NCBI GenBank assembly: GCA_944384905.1
Contig: CALWVE010000040.1
Coordinates: 1 to 64,000 of the forward strand
Direction: 5' to 3'
DNA: 64,000 nucleotides
Source of the DNA: an uncultured Clostridia bacterium
GTDB lineage: Bacteria > Bacillota > Clostridia > Oscillospirales > Acutalibacteraceae
Shown here: one piece after another, positions 25,323-34,551 of the stretch
How the letters are laid out: each line of letters starts with the position of its first letter
Position numbering within the stretch: the first letter of the stretch is position 1
Made by a program: the position numbers and the translations under genes
Notes under the pieces: generated by a model
The model's database searches: none
Told to the model about the DNA's origin: nothing
The model's input: the letters and a program-made list of their open reading frames with translations, nothing else

Positions 25323-27080
25323 ATGAAACCTGTTCTTGCCCATCTGACCGAAGTTGTCGGCGCCGCTTTCGCTTCCTGCGGATATGACGCCGCCCTCGGC
25401 ACGGTTCATATTTCCGACCGACTCGATCTGTGCCAGTATCAGTGCAACGGCGCATTTGCAGGCGCCAAGCAGTATCACAAAGCGCCGCTCGTTATCGCCG
25501 GCGAAGTGGCTGCCGTTCTGGCCGAAAATCCGCTGTTTGCCAAAGTAGAAGGCGTGCGCCCCGGCTTTATCAATCTCACCCTTTCCGATGAAGCCATGCT
25601 CAAGGCGGCTTTTGAACTCGCCACAGACGAACATCTCGGCATTCCGCAGACTGAAAAGCCCGAAACCATCGTGCTCGATTACGGCGGACCGAACATTGCC
25701 AAGCCTTTGCATATCGGCCACCTGCGTCCGGCCATCATCGGCGAAGCACTCAAGCGCCTGATGCGCGCCAGCGGCTGTAAGGTTATCGGCGACGTGCATA
25801 TGGGCGACTGGGGCCTGCCGATCGGTCTGGTTATCGCCGAACTGGAAGTACGTATGCCCGGCTATTCCTGCTATAACGGCACCTATCAGCCCGGCGACCC
25901 GCTCCCGCCTGTCACCACCGACCTGCTCAACGAAGTCTACCCGTTCGCCAGCGCGAAAAGCAAAGAAGACAAAGCATTCAGCGAACGCGCCCATGCCATC
26001 ACGGTTGCCCTTCAGCAGCATGAACCCGGCTTTATCGCGCTTTGGCAGGAGATTCGGCGCATTTCTGTGGAAGACATGTCCCGCAGCTACAAGCAGCTCA
26101 ATGTCACTTTCGACCTGTGGTACGGTGAAAGCAACTCGGCCGAATACATTGACGCCGCCCTAAACGCCATGCGCGAAAAGGATATTCTCTATAAAGATAA
26201 CGGCGCTATGATCGTGGATGTGGCCGAAGACACCGATAAAAGCCCGGTACCTCCCGCCATCATCATCAAAACGGACGGCGGCGTAACCTATCAGGCTACC
26301 GATATCGCCACGATTCTCCAGCGTGTTCAGGAACTGAACGCCACCAAGATCTGGTATGTTGTGGACTTCCGTCAGGGCCTGCACTTCCAGCAGGTATTCC
26401 GCGCGGCTCGCAAAGCCGGTATTGCGCCGGAAAATGTGGAACTGGCTCACCTGCCCAACGGTACCATGAACGGCAGCGACGGCAAACCGTACAAGACCCG
26501 CGGCGGCGGCGTTATGCGCCTGTCCGACCTGCTCGATACCGCCACACAGGCCGCTTTGGAGAAAATCTCCGGATCCTCCTATGTAGAAGAAGGAAACCAC
26601 GAAGAGCTGGCCCGTAAAGTGGGTATGGCCGCCATCAAATTCGGCGATCTGATTAACCACCGCACGAAAGATTATATTTTCGATCTCGATAAATTCCTTT
26701 CGTTTGAAGGCAAAACGGGTACCTATGTGCTCTACACGGTAACCCGTATCAATTCTATTCTGAAAAAAGCCGGCGTAGCCTACGACGCTCCGGTTGATTT
26801 CCGCGGCATTTATTCCGACGACGAACGCGACATCCTGCTTAAAATTCTGGGTACGCCCGAAGTGTTTGCCACAGCCGTTGCCGAAAGAGCGCCGAACTAT
26901 CTGTGCGAAAACGCCTATCAGCTGGCCGTTGCGTTCTCGGGCTTCTATCACAATCATCGCATTTTGGCAGAAACCGACGAAGACAAGAAAGCCACTTGGC
27001 TTTCGCTCTGCCTGCTGGTTCGCCGCCTGATCCTCCTGCAAATGGACATTCTGGGCATCGATACCGTAGAAAATATGTAA
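25323..27080 (+). CDS. argS: Arginyl-tRNA synthetase
   Basis: 585-aa class I synthetase charging tRNA-Arg. It has the N-terminal Add-1 domain, the HIGH motif at residues 130-133, and the ArgRS-type catalytic domain in which KMSK is degenerate, as usual in this family (PYKTRGGGVMRLSDLL). The C-terminal helical anticodon-binding domain ends AWYLALLV-like helices (residues ~460-585). It is separately transcribed and lies outside the arg operon. Confidence 0.96.
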   Translation: MKPVLAHLTEVVGAAFASCGYDAALGTVHISDRLDLCQYQCNGAFAGAKQYHKAPLVIAGEVAAVLAENPLFAKVEGVRPGFINLTLSDEAMLKAAFELATDEHLGIPQTEKPETIVLDYGGPNIAKPLHIGHLRPAIIGEALKRLMRASGCKVIGDVHMGDWGLPIGLVIAELEVRMPGYSCYNGTYQPGDPLPPVTTDLLNEVYPFASAKSKEDKAFSERAHAITVALQQHEPGFIALWQEIRRISVEDMSRSYKQLNVTFDLWYGESNSAEYIDAALNAMREKDILYKDNGAMIVDVAEDTDKSPVPPAIIIKTDGGVTYQATDIATILQRVQELNATKIWYVVDFRQGLHFQQVFRAARKAGIAPENVELAHLPNGTMNGSDGKPYKTRGGGVMRLSDLLDTATQAALEKISGSSYVEEGNHEELARKVGMAAIKFGDLINHRTKDYIFDLDKFLSFEGKTGTYVLYTVTRINSILKKAGVAYDAPVDFRGIYSDDERDILLKILGTPEVFATAVAERAPNYLCENAYQLAVAFSGFYHNHRILAETDEDKKATWLSLCLLVRRLILLQMDILGIDTVENM

Positions 27081-27128
27081 TCGACAACAATTTTGTCGAA
27101 ATCTATAGATTTTTTTGGTATATGCCTA

Positions 27129-27157
27129 TTGCCATCGCTTGGTGCATATGATACACT
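27129..27157 (+). promoter_or_regulatory. Promoter of the DUF4190-like gene
   Basis: -35 TTGCCA (27129-27134), 17-bp spacer, -10 TACACT (27152-27157). Confidence 0.65.
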
Positions 27158-27190
27158 AAGCACATACCTTACTATAAAGGAGAGTTTTTC

Positions 27191-27580
27191 ATGGCAGACT
27201 TTGATAACAATCAGTTCCCTCAGCAGCCCGAAGAGACCCCTGTCTATACGCCGGAGGTCATAGATCCCGAAGCTAAAAAATTTGGCAAAGGCTTTGCCAT
27301 TGCTTCCATGTGCTGCGGTATTGTTTCCATTGTTTTGTGCTGCGCTTGGTATTTGGCCCTTCCGGCCGCAATTGCGGCACTTGTCTTGGGCATCCTGAAC
27401 CTGACGAAGCACGGTGCTGGCCGTGGTATGGCTCTCGCCGGCGTGATCTGCGGCGGTGTCGGCCTGTTCCTTGGTTTGGGCATGGTTGCCTGCGCCTGCA
27501 TGAGCTGCGGTGGCTGCGGCTGCGGCGGCAATGCGCTCTATAATGAAATGATGAACGAAATCATGCGCGAGATGTATTGA
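27191..27580 (+). CDS. DUF4190-like membrane protein with Cys/Gly-rich end
   Basis: 129 aa. A Gln/Pro-rich acidic cytoplasmic N-terminus (about 35 residues) precedes two hydrophobic segments with ASMCCGIVSIVLCC and AALVLGILNL, as in the DUF4190 family, and a GGVGLFLG-type second hairpin. The C-terminus is unusual: a Cys-rich CACMSCGGCGCGG stretch before an amphipathic tail. Metal or acyl binding is possible but not shown. Function unknown. Confidence 0.7.
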   Translation: MADFDNNQFPQQPEETPVYTPEVIDPEAKKFGKGFAIASMCCGIVSIVLCCAWYLALPAAIAALVLGILNLTKHGAGRGMALAGVICGGVGLFLGLGMVACACMSCGGCGCGGNALYNEMMNEIMREMY

Positions 27581-27605
27581 TTCCATCATTGTGTGTAAGC
27601 ATCTT

Positions 27606-27638
27606 AAAAGCCCGGAGACAAATTGTCTTCGGGCTTTT
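27606..27638 (+). terminator. Terminator after the DUF4190-like gene
   Basis: AAAAGCCCGGAGACA pairs with TGTCTTCGGGCTTTT (G-T pairs allowed). Confidence 0.85.
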
Positions 27639-27653
27639 CCCTATACCAAAATT

Positions 27654-27697
27654 AAACAGCGGAAGCCAGTTCAAACAAACTGACTCCCGCTGTTTTT
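27654..27697 (-). terminator. Terminator after the GH88 gene
   Basis: AAACAGCGGGAGTCAGTT pairs with AACTGGCTTCCGCTGTTT (one mismatch) with a 6-nt loop, then AATTTT. It is leftward and convergent with the preceding hairpin. Confidence 0.75.
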
Positions 27698-27718
27698 AAT
27701 GTGTAAAATTCAATTACC

Positions 27719-28855
27719 TTACCAGATAAAGCAGTCTTTGTCCAACAGACGCAGAACGGCTTCCAGCATAAAGTAGTCACCGTAAATGATCGGCACATGG
27801 ATCTGATCCTCGCCGCGATGATACGCTACGCTGCCGCCGCCCAGAATGCCGTCTTCTTCGAGTTTCCAGTTGCAGAATTTCTCTGCAGTGGCTTTCAGCA
27901 TGTTGACAGCGCCGTTTTCATACAGCGGCTTTTCAAATTCCGGAACAGCCTGTGCAATTTCCAGCATACCGCAGGCGGCACACATGGCTGCCGTGGAATC
28001 GTAATACACCGGTTCGGCCGGTGCGCGGAAGTCGAGCAGCGGAACATAACCCGTCTGTGCGGCGTTTGCCAGGAAATAATGCGCCAATGCTTTGGCAGCT
28101 TCCAGATATTCCTGCTTGCCGGAATGCTTATAGCTGAGCGCATAACCGTAAATAGCCCAGGCATGGCCGCGCGACCAAGAGGACTCGGCATTGTAACCTT
28201 GCGGATCGGGATACCATTCCTTTTCACCCGTGTTGGGGTTAAAGGCTACGATGTGATAGGTGGAACCGTCCGGACGCAGCAAATCTTTCATGCACTTGTC
28301 GGCGTGATGCAAAGCAATCTGCTTATAGCGCGGGTCGCCCGTTACATCATAAGCCCAATACAGCAGCGGCACATTCATCATGCAGTCGATGATGACCCAG
28401 CCGATACGGTCGGAGGGATTCCAGGCGCGAATGAACTCGCCGTCCGGATTGTAACGGCCGGCCAGCAGGCTAGCAGCGTGCAGACCGCGCACCTTGGATT
28501 CTTCGTTGCCGGTCAGGCGATAATCGGCTACAGCGGAATGCAGCCACATAAAGCCAACGTCGTGGCTGACTTTGGTTCCGTCTGCGAGCGCCATATCCAG
28601 CTTTTTCTCGCAGCCACGGGCGATTTCAAGATACTTCTTGTCGCCGGTTGCATGGTACATCTGCCACATCATGCCTACCCAAAAACCATTGGTCCAGCCG
28701 TTGATTTTTTCGGGCGTGGAGCAATCGCTGTATTTGCCGTTTTCCGGGATGTACGGAATGCGGTCGCCTACGCGGTCCGCTTCGGCGGAAATTTTCTCTT
28801 GCAGCTTTTTCCAGGTTTCTTCTACCCAAGCCGCATTTTCTGCGCTTAATTTCAT
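27719..28855 (-). CDS. GH88-family unsaturated glucuronyl hydrolase
   Basis: 378 aa, (alpha/alpha)6-barrel of glycoside hydrolase family 88, which hydrolyses unsaturated uronic-acid oligosaccharides from lyase-cut glycosaminoglycans. Probable catalytic Asp residues are in KVSHDVGFMWL (about 100) and in VIIDCMMNVPLLYW (about 160); SRGHAWAIYGYAL is a family signature. No signal peptide, so it acts on imported oligosaccharides. It follows an aldo/keto reductase gene and likely shares its transcript. Confidence 0.85.
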   Translation of the reverse strand: MKLSAENAAWVEETWKKLQEKISAEADRVGDRIPYIPENGKYSDCSTPEKINGWTNGFWVGMMWQMYHATGDKKYLEIARGCEKKLDMALADGTKVSHDVGFMWLHSAVADYRLTGNEESKVRGLHAASLLAGRYNPDGEFIRAWNPSDRIGWVIIDCMMNVPLLYWAYDVTGDPRYKQIALHHADKCMKDLLRPDGSTYHIVAFNPNTGEKEWYPDPQGYNAESSWSRGHAWAIYGYALSYKHSGKQEYLEAAKALAHYFLANAAQTGYVPLLDFRAPAEPVYYDSTAAMCAACGMLEIAQAVPEFEKPLYENGAVNMLKATAEKFCNWKLEEDGILGGGSVAYHRGEDQIHVPIIYGDYFMLEAVLRLLDKDCFIW

Positions 28856-28928
28856 GTTGTTTCCTCCCTGAAGCCTTTTGCTTCCATAAAAATATCTATT
28901 TCAGCCGCATACGGCTAAAAAGCATACA

Positions 28929-29927
28929 TCAGCCAATCGGAGCAATCGCGTCGATGGCGGCCAGTTCGTCCGGCGTAAACGGTTCGCAGGCGAAGATCGC
29001 GGCGTTTTCGGCTACCTGTTCGGGCTTGGAAGCACCGATCAATACGCTGGTGATACCCGGCTTATGCAGTACCCACCAAAGCGCCATCTGAGCCAGCGTC
29101 ATATGCTTGGAAAGCGCGATTTCGTTGAGCGCACGGATCTGCTCAAGTTTTTCTTCCGTAATCTGGGAAGGCTTGAGGAAGCCGCCCTTGGCTGCACGGC
29201 TATCCTGCGGAATACCATGCAGATATTTATCCGAAAGCATACCCTGTGCCAGCGGGCTGAACGTAATAATGCCAAAGCCCAGTTCCTGAGCCAGATCCAG
29301 CAAACCTTCCTTTTCAATATGACGATCCAGCATGCTGAAACGAACCTGATTGATAATGAAGGGGCAGCGCAGTTCTTTCAGAATAGCAGCCGCCTTGCGG
29401 GTGGTTTCGGTATCGTAGTTCGAGATACCGGCATACAGCGCGCGGCCGCTCTTTACAGCCGTATCCAGCGCCATCATGCTTTCTTCCAGCGGAACGTTCT
29501 TGTCCATGCGGTGATGATAGAAAATATCCACATAATCAAGACCCATACGTTTCAAGCTGGCGTCCAGGCTGGAAAGCATATACTTGCGGCTGCCACCGTC
29601 GCCATACGGACCAGGCCACATGCCGTAGCCTGCTTTCGTGCTGATCACCAGCTGATCGCGCAGGCCGGCGAAATCTTCGCGCAGAATTTTACCGAAGTTT
29701 TCTTCCGCGCTGCCCGGCAGCGGGCCGTAGTTGTTGGCCAAGTCGAAATGCGTGATACCGGCGTCAAAAGCCGTGCGGCACATCGCGCGCATGTTATCAA
29801 AATTGTCGTTCGTGCCAAAATTATGCCACAAACCGAGCGAAACGCCCGGAAGCTGCAAACCGCTGGCACCGCTGTACCGATACGGCAGCTTTTCGTAGCG
29901 TTTTTCATCGGGAATGTATTTTTCCAT
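28929..29927 (-). CDS. Aldo/keto reductase, YghZ-like
   Basis: 332 aa, TIM-barrel NAD(P)H oxidoreductase. The tetrad residues can be seen: Asp in THFDLANNYG, Tyr in the same segment, Lys in VISTKAGYGMW, and His in DIFYHHRMD. The PGPYGDGGSRKYMLSSL segment is typical of the L-glyceraldehyde-3-phosphate reductase (YghZ) group. The ATG at 29927 follows AGAGGAG. It precedes the GH88 gene; reduction of a sugar-derived aldehyde is plausible (inference). Confidence 0.88.
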   Translation of the reverse strand: MEKYIPDEKRYEKLPYRYSGASGLQLPGVSLGLWHNFGTNDNFDNMRAMCRTAFDAGITHFDLANNYGPLPGSAEENFGKILREDFAGLRDQLVISTKAGYGMWPGPYGDGGSRKYMLSSLDASLKRMGLDYVDIFYHHRMDKNVPLEESMMALDTAVKSGRALYAGISNYDTETTRKAAAILKELRCPFIINQVRFSMLDRHIEKEGLLDLAQELGFGIITFSPLAQGMLSDKYLHGIPQDSRAAKGGFLKPSQITEEKLEQIRALNEIALSKHMTLAQMALWWVLHKPGITSVLIGASKPEQVAENAAIFACEPFTPDELAAIDAIAPIG

Positions 29928-29961
29928 CTTTACAAAACTCCTCTCGGGATAATCTGTTACT

Positions 29962-29990
29962 ATCGTATAGGAAGCGACGGAAAAAGTCAA
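29962..29990 (-). promoter_or_regulatory. Promoter of the aldo/keto reductase-GH88 operon
   Basis: Leftward, -35 TTGACT (29990-29985), 17-bp spacer, -10 TACGAT (29967-29962). Confidence 0.7.
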
Positions 29991-29996
29991 GTCGGC

Positions 29997-30025
29997 TGGA
30001 CAGCTTTTTATCGCTGTGCTATACT
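29997..30025 (+). promoter_or_regulatory. Promoter of the GH29 gene
   Basis: -35 TGGACA (29997-30002), 17-bp spacer, -10 TATACT (30020-30025). It lies back to back with the aldo/keto reductase promoter; the two -35 boxes are 6 bp apart, so one regulator could control both. Confidence 0.7.
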
Positions 30026-30066
30026 AAATCCAAACACCGCTTAAAAGCGGTTTTCGGGAGGAAAAA

Positions 30067-31332
30067 ATGAAACCATATACTTTGCTTTACGGACCCGAGC
30101 GCCGGCTCGGCATGTTTGTCCACTGGGGCCTGTACGCCCTGACTGAATATCATGAACAAACCCTGATGCGCACGCCCATCGGCCGGGAAAAATACGAAGC
30201 TCTGCTTCATGAATTTAATCCGGTTCATTTCGATGCCGATGCGATGGTTGGGTTTGCCAAAAGCTGCGGCATCAGCTATATCTGCCTGACGACGAAGCAC
30301 CACGACGGTTTCTGCCTGTGGGATACACGCGAAACCGACTATAGTGTGATGCATACGCCGTTTAAGCGCGACATCGTAAAAGAATTCAGCGAAGCCTGCC
30401 AAAAACACGGGCTCGGGCTCGCTTTGTATTACTCCAATCCCGACTGGCACCACCCCAACGCCTACAACCCGCTGAGCACGCACCAGATTCCGCCGCGTGA
30501 AACGGATGTGCCGGATATGCCGGTTTACATTGATTTCATCAAGCGTCAGGTCACCGAACTGCTCACAAATTACGGACCGATCTGCGCCATGTTCTGGGAC
30601 ATCCCGCCGCACATCGACGATCCCTCTATCAATGAGCTGGTGCGCTCGCTCCAGCCGGGCATCCGCATCAACAACCGCGGCTTTGACGCCGGCGATTTTT
30701 CCACACCGGAACGTTTTGTGCCGGACGGTGCGTTTGAAAATCTGACGGAAGCCTGTCAATCCGTCGGCCGGCAGAGCTGGGGCTACCGCCGCAACGAAGA
30801 CTACTACACCGCCCGTTTTCTCGAGGCCAGCATCGACCGCATCCTCTGCAAAGGCGGCAACTACCTGCTCAACGTAGGCCCCAAGCCGGACGGCACCCTT
30901 TCCGAAGAAACCGAACGCCTGCTGCGCACCATCGGCGACTGGTACGCCCGAGTCAAGGAAGCCTACCAAGGCCCCGCTCCCACACCCTGTTTTGCCGAAC
31001 GTCCGGACTTCCTTACCACCCGCAAAGGAAACAGCCTGTACCTGCATTTCCCGGATTATCCCGAAGCCTGCGGTCTTTCGCTGCATCCGCTCGATGTTCT
31101 GCCCGAAAGTGTCACGCTGCTCAACACGGGCGAAACACCCGACTTTGCGCTGGATACCATGCCGACGCTCTACCAGCAGCCCAATGGTCAGACGCCGTTT
31201 CTGCATATCTACAATCTGCCGTTTGACCGTCTTTGCGGTGAAGTTCCTGTGCTGCGGCTCACGTTCTCCGATCTGGACGCCGTGGAAGAAAAACTGCGCG
31301 CCGCCAAACTCGCCGAGGAATCTCGATTATAA
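30067..31332 (+). CDS. Alpha-L-fucosidase, GH29
   Basis: 421 aa, retaining GH29 fucosidase. MFVHWGLYAL at the N-terminus, TTKHHDGFCLWDT (about 77-89) and the nucleophile Asp in CAMFWDIPPH are family hallmarks, and NYLLNVGPKPDG follows. It lacks a signal peptide, so it may act inside the cell on imported fucosylated sugars. It is divergent from the aldo/keto reductase-GH88 pair, forming a small glycan-use locus with shared upstream region. The end carries a small beta domain. Confidence 0.9.
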   Translation: MKPYTLLYGPERRLGMFVHWGLYALTEYHEQTLMRTPIGREKYEALLHEFNPVHFDADAMVGFAKSCGISYICLTTKHHDGFCLWDTRETDYSVMHTPFKRDIVKEFSEACQKHGLGLALYYSNPDWHHPNAYNPLSTHQIPPRETDVPDMPVYIDFIKRQVTELLTNYGPICAMFWDIPPHIDDPSINELVRSLQPGIRINNRGFDAGDFSTPERFVPDGAFENLTEACQSVGRQSWGYRRNEDYYTARFLEASIDRILCKGGNYLLNVGPKPDGTLSEETERLLRTIGDWYARVKEAYQGPAPTPCFAERPDFLTTRKGNSLYLHFPDYPEACGLSLHPLDVLPESVTLLNTGETPDFALDTMPTLYQQPNGQTPFLHIYNLPFDRLCGEVPVLRLTFSDLDAVEEKLRAAKLAEESRL

Positions 31333-31350
31333 ATTTAAAAGGTGACTGTT

Positions 31351-31884
31351 GTGATTCTTTATCGGAACATAGATATAAACGAACTTCATATGAATTTGTT
31401 TCAATCATTTCATCGCAGACAGATTGTTACTGATTGCCTAAGAAAAATTGACGGGCGGTGGGTCGTCCAAAGCGATCCGTTTATCGATGATTGGAAAAAA
31501 GAAGATTACGAAAAACTATTATTGCAATTAAAAAATACAACTTCATCCGGCGGGCTGGTATATGGCGCTTTTTATCAGGAAAAGTTAAAAGGTTTTTTAA
31601 CTGTAGAGGGAAAACGAATCGGCCGCTATTCACAATATGCCGATCTAACCAACCTCCATGTTTCCGAAGAATTCCGCAGGAAGGGAATCGGCAGCGCCCT
31701 CTTCCGAGCCGCCGTTGCCTTTGCTAAAAGCATTCAGGCTCAAAAACTCTATATCTCTGCACATTCTGCTATAGAAAGTCAAGCATTTTACCACGCTATG
31801 GGGTGTGTGGAAGCGGAAGAATATTGTGAACATCATGTTCGGGAAGAGCCGTTTGACTGCCAAATGGAATATGAATTATATTAG
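31351..31884 (+). CDS. GNAT-family N-acetyltransferase
   Basis: 177 aa from a GTG at 31351; an earlier GTG lies inside the AAAGGTG ribosome site. The acetyl-CoA loop is FRRKGIGSALFRAAVAFA, preceded by the LTNLHVSEE strand. Substrate unknown. Codon use is clearly more AT-rich than in the GH29 gene 19 bp upstream, which suggests a recent gain. It is probably co-transcribed with the fucosidase and ends at the terminator at 31897. Confidence 0.85.
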   Translation: MILYRNIDINELHMNLFQSFHRRQIVTDCLRKIDGRWVVQSDPFIDDWKKEDYEKLLLQLKNTTSSGGLVYGAFYQEKLKGFLTVEGKRIGRYSQYADLTNLHVSEEFRRKGIGSALFRAAVAFAKSIQAQKLYISAHSAIESQAFYHAMGCVEAEEYCEHHVREEPFDCQMEYELY

Positions 31885-31896
31885 ATGAAAGGAAAC

Positions 31897-31938
31897 GCCC
31901 GGAAGCAGATTGCCTGCCTCCGGGCGCATTTTTATTTT
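31897..31938 (+). terminator. Bidirectional terminator after the GNAT gene
   Basis: CGCCCGGA(A)GCAG pairs with CTGC(C)TCCGGGCG, followed by TTTTTATTTT. Convergent with the M3 peptidase gene. Confidence 0.85.
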
Positions 31939-31945
31939 CCTATTT

Positions 31946-33643
31946 TTATTCAGCCGGGATGGAATCCACCACCTGCATAACCTGTTCAGCCATCGCCTGC
32001 AGCGAGCCTTCCTTAAAGGGGGACGCCAGGCCGGCTTCTTCGATCAGCTCTTCAAAAGCCTTGGTGCCGCCCTGCTTGGCAAAATGCAAATAAGCCTGCA
32101 AAGCTTTGTCGTAGTCTTTGCGCGAAGCCAACAGGAAGCCGATGGCTACCGTCTGCGCCAGGCAGTAATCGATATAATAGAACGGGCTTTCGTAGATATG
32201 CATCTGATACTGCCAGCGGGTGCCTTCTTCCAGATACGGAATGCCGTCCCAGTTCAGATACGGACGGTATTTCTTCTCCAGATTGCGATACACTTCCTTG
32301 CGCTGAGCCGGGGTCATCTCCGGATGCTCATACACCACATGCTGGAACTCGTCAACGATTACGCCATACGGAATAAAGCTGAGTGCGTCGAGCAGGTGAC
32401 GGCGACGGTATTTGTTCGCATTCTTGCCGAAGAATTTCTCGGTGTATTTCCAGCAGAAGAATTCCATGCTCATCGAATGGCATTCGGCTGTTTCCATGCC
32501 GCCCACATCCAGTTCGGGGTTACCGTATTTAAACACGAAATTCGCCGCCAGCGCGTGGCCGAATTCATGGGTAATCACGTCCACGTCGCCGCTGGTGCCG
32601 TTGAAGTTGGCCAGGATAAACGGCTGCTTGTATTTGGGGAAGCAAGTGCAGTAGCCGCCGCCCCATTTGCCGTCGCGGGCTTCTACGTCAAACGCCTCAG
32701 CTTCGCGCATGCTGCGCATAAAAGCGCCCACTTCCGGGTTCATATCGTCGTACATTTCCTGCGCAGCATCGAACAGCGCGGGCGTGTCGAGTACCGGGCG
32801 CGGCGTTTCACCGGTGGAATAGATGTCGTTATCATAGAACATTACGCGGTCAAGCCCCAGCTCGCCGGCAATTTTCTCTTTAACCTGCTTTACGCAAGGC
32901 ACCAGCGCCTGCGCTACGTTATCACGGAAACGCTTCACCATATCGGCGTTGTAATCCATGCGGCCCATGCGGTAATAACCCAGCTCAACAAAGTTCTTAT
33001 AGCCGAGCTTTTTGGCCATTTTATCGCGCACCTGGACCAGACGATCATAGAAATCATCCAGCTCGTCGGCATGCGCGCCCAAGCCTTTGCCGATTGCTTC
33101 GGCAGCCAGACGGCGGTCTTCACGGTCGCTGTCTTCCAGATGGCCGCGCAAAACGGAAAGCGGCATCTTCTCGCCCTTATATTCAAATACCAGCTCGCTC
33201 ATGAATTTGGAATATTCCGTCACGATGCTGTTTTCAAACTGGGATTCTTCCACGATGCTGGGGTTAAAGGTTTTCAGCGAGATTTCATAGGAACGGAACA
33301 CACGCGAACCCAACTTTTCTTCCGCTTCGGCGCGATAAGGCGAATTCAGCATTTTGCCCGAAAACTCCACAAGCAGCTTGGAGAACAGCGGGCCGACTTC
33401 ATCGTAATAATCCATTTCCGCCTGATAGAACGGATCTTTGGTGTTCAGCGTAAAACGGCAGTTCGAAAGAGCCGCCGCCGTATTGTACTCCGTAATGGCG
33501 TCCATTGCCTGCGTATGCGCGTCCAAAACATCCTGTACGCTCGCGGCATGGTCCAGTTTGTCGTTTACGGCTGCAAAAGCTTTTTCGGCTTCTTCCAGCG
33601 TATAACGCTTGTAAGGGATTTCAGAAACTTTCATAACAAGCAA
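31946..33643 (-). CDS. M3-family oligoendopeptidase
   Basis: 565-aa cytoplasmic zinc metallopeptidase degrading oligopeptides. The zinc motif HEFGH is at residues 359-363 and the third ligand Glu is expected in the ETAECHSMSMEFF segment about 25 residues on. Closest to the M3 oligoendopeptidase subgroup (PepF-related) of Firmicutes. Preceded 23 bp upstream by a membrane-protein gene that probably shares its transcript. Confidence 0.9.
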   Translation of the reverse strand: MLVMKVSEIPYKRYTLEEAEKAFAAVNDKLDHAASVQDVLDAHTQAMDAITEYNTAAALSNCRFTLNTKDPFYQAEMDYYDEVGPLFSKLLVEFSGKMLNSPYRAEAEEKLGSRVFRSYEISLKTFNPSIVEESQFENSIVTEYSKFMSELVFEYKGEKMPLSVLRGHLEDSDREDRRLAAEAIGKGLGAHADELDDFYDRLVQVRDKMAKKLGYKNFVELGYYRMGRMDYNADMVKRFRDNVAQALVPCVKQVKEKIAGELGLDRVMFYDNDIYSTGETPRPVLDTPALFDAAQEMYDDMNPEVGAFMRSMREAEAFDVEARDGKWGGGYCTCFPKYKQPFILANFNGTSGDVDVITHEFGHALAANFVFKYGNPELDVGGMETAECHSMSMEFFCWKYTEKFFGKNANKYRRRHLLDALSFIPYGVIVDEFQHVVYEHPEMTPAQRKEVYRNLEKKYRPYLNWDGIPYLEEGTRWQYQMHIYESPFYYIDYCLAQTVAIGFLLASRKDYDKALQAYLHFAKQGGTKAFEELIEEAGLASPFKEGSLQAMAEQVMQVVDSIPAE

Positions 33644-33666
33644 CCTCCGATTGATTCAATTTCAGC

Positions 33667-34275
33667 TCAGCGGATTCCTTTTCCGGCTGCACGATTTTCT
33701 TTTTCTGCCAGCAATTTTTTCAGTTCTTCGCCGTTTCGCTCCAGTTCAACCGTCTGGAAACTCTGCCGACGGGTATACAGCAACGCCGCCAACACGCACG
33801 AAAACGCATTGCAAACAAAAAAGACTGCGTCCCCGCCGGTTAAACGATCACGACCCAGAATCAGCGCCACCGCAACGGCCGCTGTTGCCAATCCGGAAAG
33901 GATGAGAAGCACCTTGCTGGCCGGCGCAAATTTTTTATACAGGTCGTCGCTGGTTTCGTGATCGAACGGCACACGAGAAATGACCAGCGTAATCGTAGAC
34001 CAGGTGAGATAAATCAGCGGAAAAACCGTAATCAAAAACAGAATAATCACATAAAGCTGACGCGGAACATAGCCGTCCTGCACAAACGCTGTGCAATACA
34101 TCACCCATAAAAGGATGCAGGTAATCATACAGATCCATCGGGAATGCGAAACCGTTAGCTCGTTTTGCTGAGATTTAAAATACGGCCCGATATAAACCGG
34201 CCGCTTCACCACGCGCCCTTTTTTATCTGTTACTTTTTCCATGCGGTAATCCGCCTGGTATTTTCTGGAGATCAA
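33667..34275 (-). CDS. Membrane protein of unknown function
   Basis: 202 aa, four predicted membrane segments (ICMITCILLWVMY; LYVIILFLITVFPLIYL; VLLILSGLATAAVAVALIL; AVFFVCNAFSCVLAALLY) between a basic N-terminus and a charged coiled-coil-like C-terminus (ELERNGEELKKLLAEKE). The TTG at 34275 is chosen because AGGAGG lies 7 nt upstream; the ATG 11 codons on has none. No family recognised. Read with the M3 peptidase from the promoter at 34311. Confidence 0.7.
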   Translation of the reverse strand: MISRKYQADYRMEKVTDKKGRVVKRPVYIGPYFKSQQNELTVSHSRWICMITCILLWVMYCTAFVQDGYVPRQLYVIILFLITVFPLIYLTWSTITLVISRVPFDHETSDDLYKKFAPASKVLLILSGLATAAVAVALILGRDRLTGGDAVFFVCNAFSCVLAALLYTRRQSFQTVELERNGEELKKLLAEKENRAAGKGIR

Positions 34276-34310
34276 TCTCCGGCCTCCTTTCCTGTTTTGG
34301 TTTATTTTTT

Positions 34311-34319
34311 ATTATAACA
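34311..34319 (-). promoter_or_regulatory. Extended -10 promoter before the membrane-protein gene
   Basis: Leftward TGTTATAAT: a perfect -10 (34316-34311) with the TGn extension. No good -35 is seen. Confidence 0.5.
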
Positions 34320-34371
34320 CAATCTTTCATAAAAAGAAACACTTCCTCCAAACACAAAACCCGCAGGCAGA

Positions 34372-34499
34372 GAACCTCTGCAGGTAAGTCACGGGTCGCT
34401 CGGTCCCCTCGCTTCACCTTCATAAACTTACAATCAAGCGGCCGCGTAAAAAGCTCGTGATAGAAATATTAAAAGTTTTACTCGATTTTCTATAAAATT
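34372..34499. other. Intergenic segment with partial repeat copy
   Basis: No gene is seen. It contains a small hairpin (GCAGAG/CTCTGC, 34359-34376 region) and an AAAGTTTTACTCGATTTT sequence (34473-34490) that recurs at 36998-37015 at the edge of the hairpin array, suggesting a decayed copy of that repeat. Confidence 0.45.
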
Positions 34500-34527
34500 A
34501 AGCCACAGTCGTTTTAAACTGCGGCTT
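34500..34527 (-). terminator. Terminator of the Ig-like lipoprotein gene
   Basis: AAGCCGCAGT pairs with ACTGTGGCTT (one G-T) around a short loop, followed by AATTTT, 24 bp after the stop codon. Confidence 0.75.
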
Positions 34528-34551
34528 CAATTATTGAAGAAAACAGCCTGA

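Noticed and set aside
31910..33961. A long open frame (about 680 codons) on the + strand
   Set aside because: It is antisense to the M3 peptidase gene, lacks a ribosome site and has unnatural composition; it reflects high-GC codon bias.
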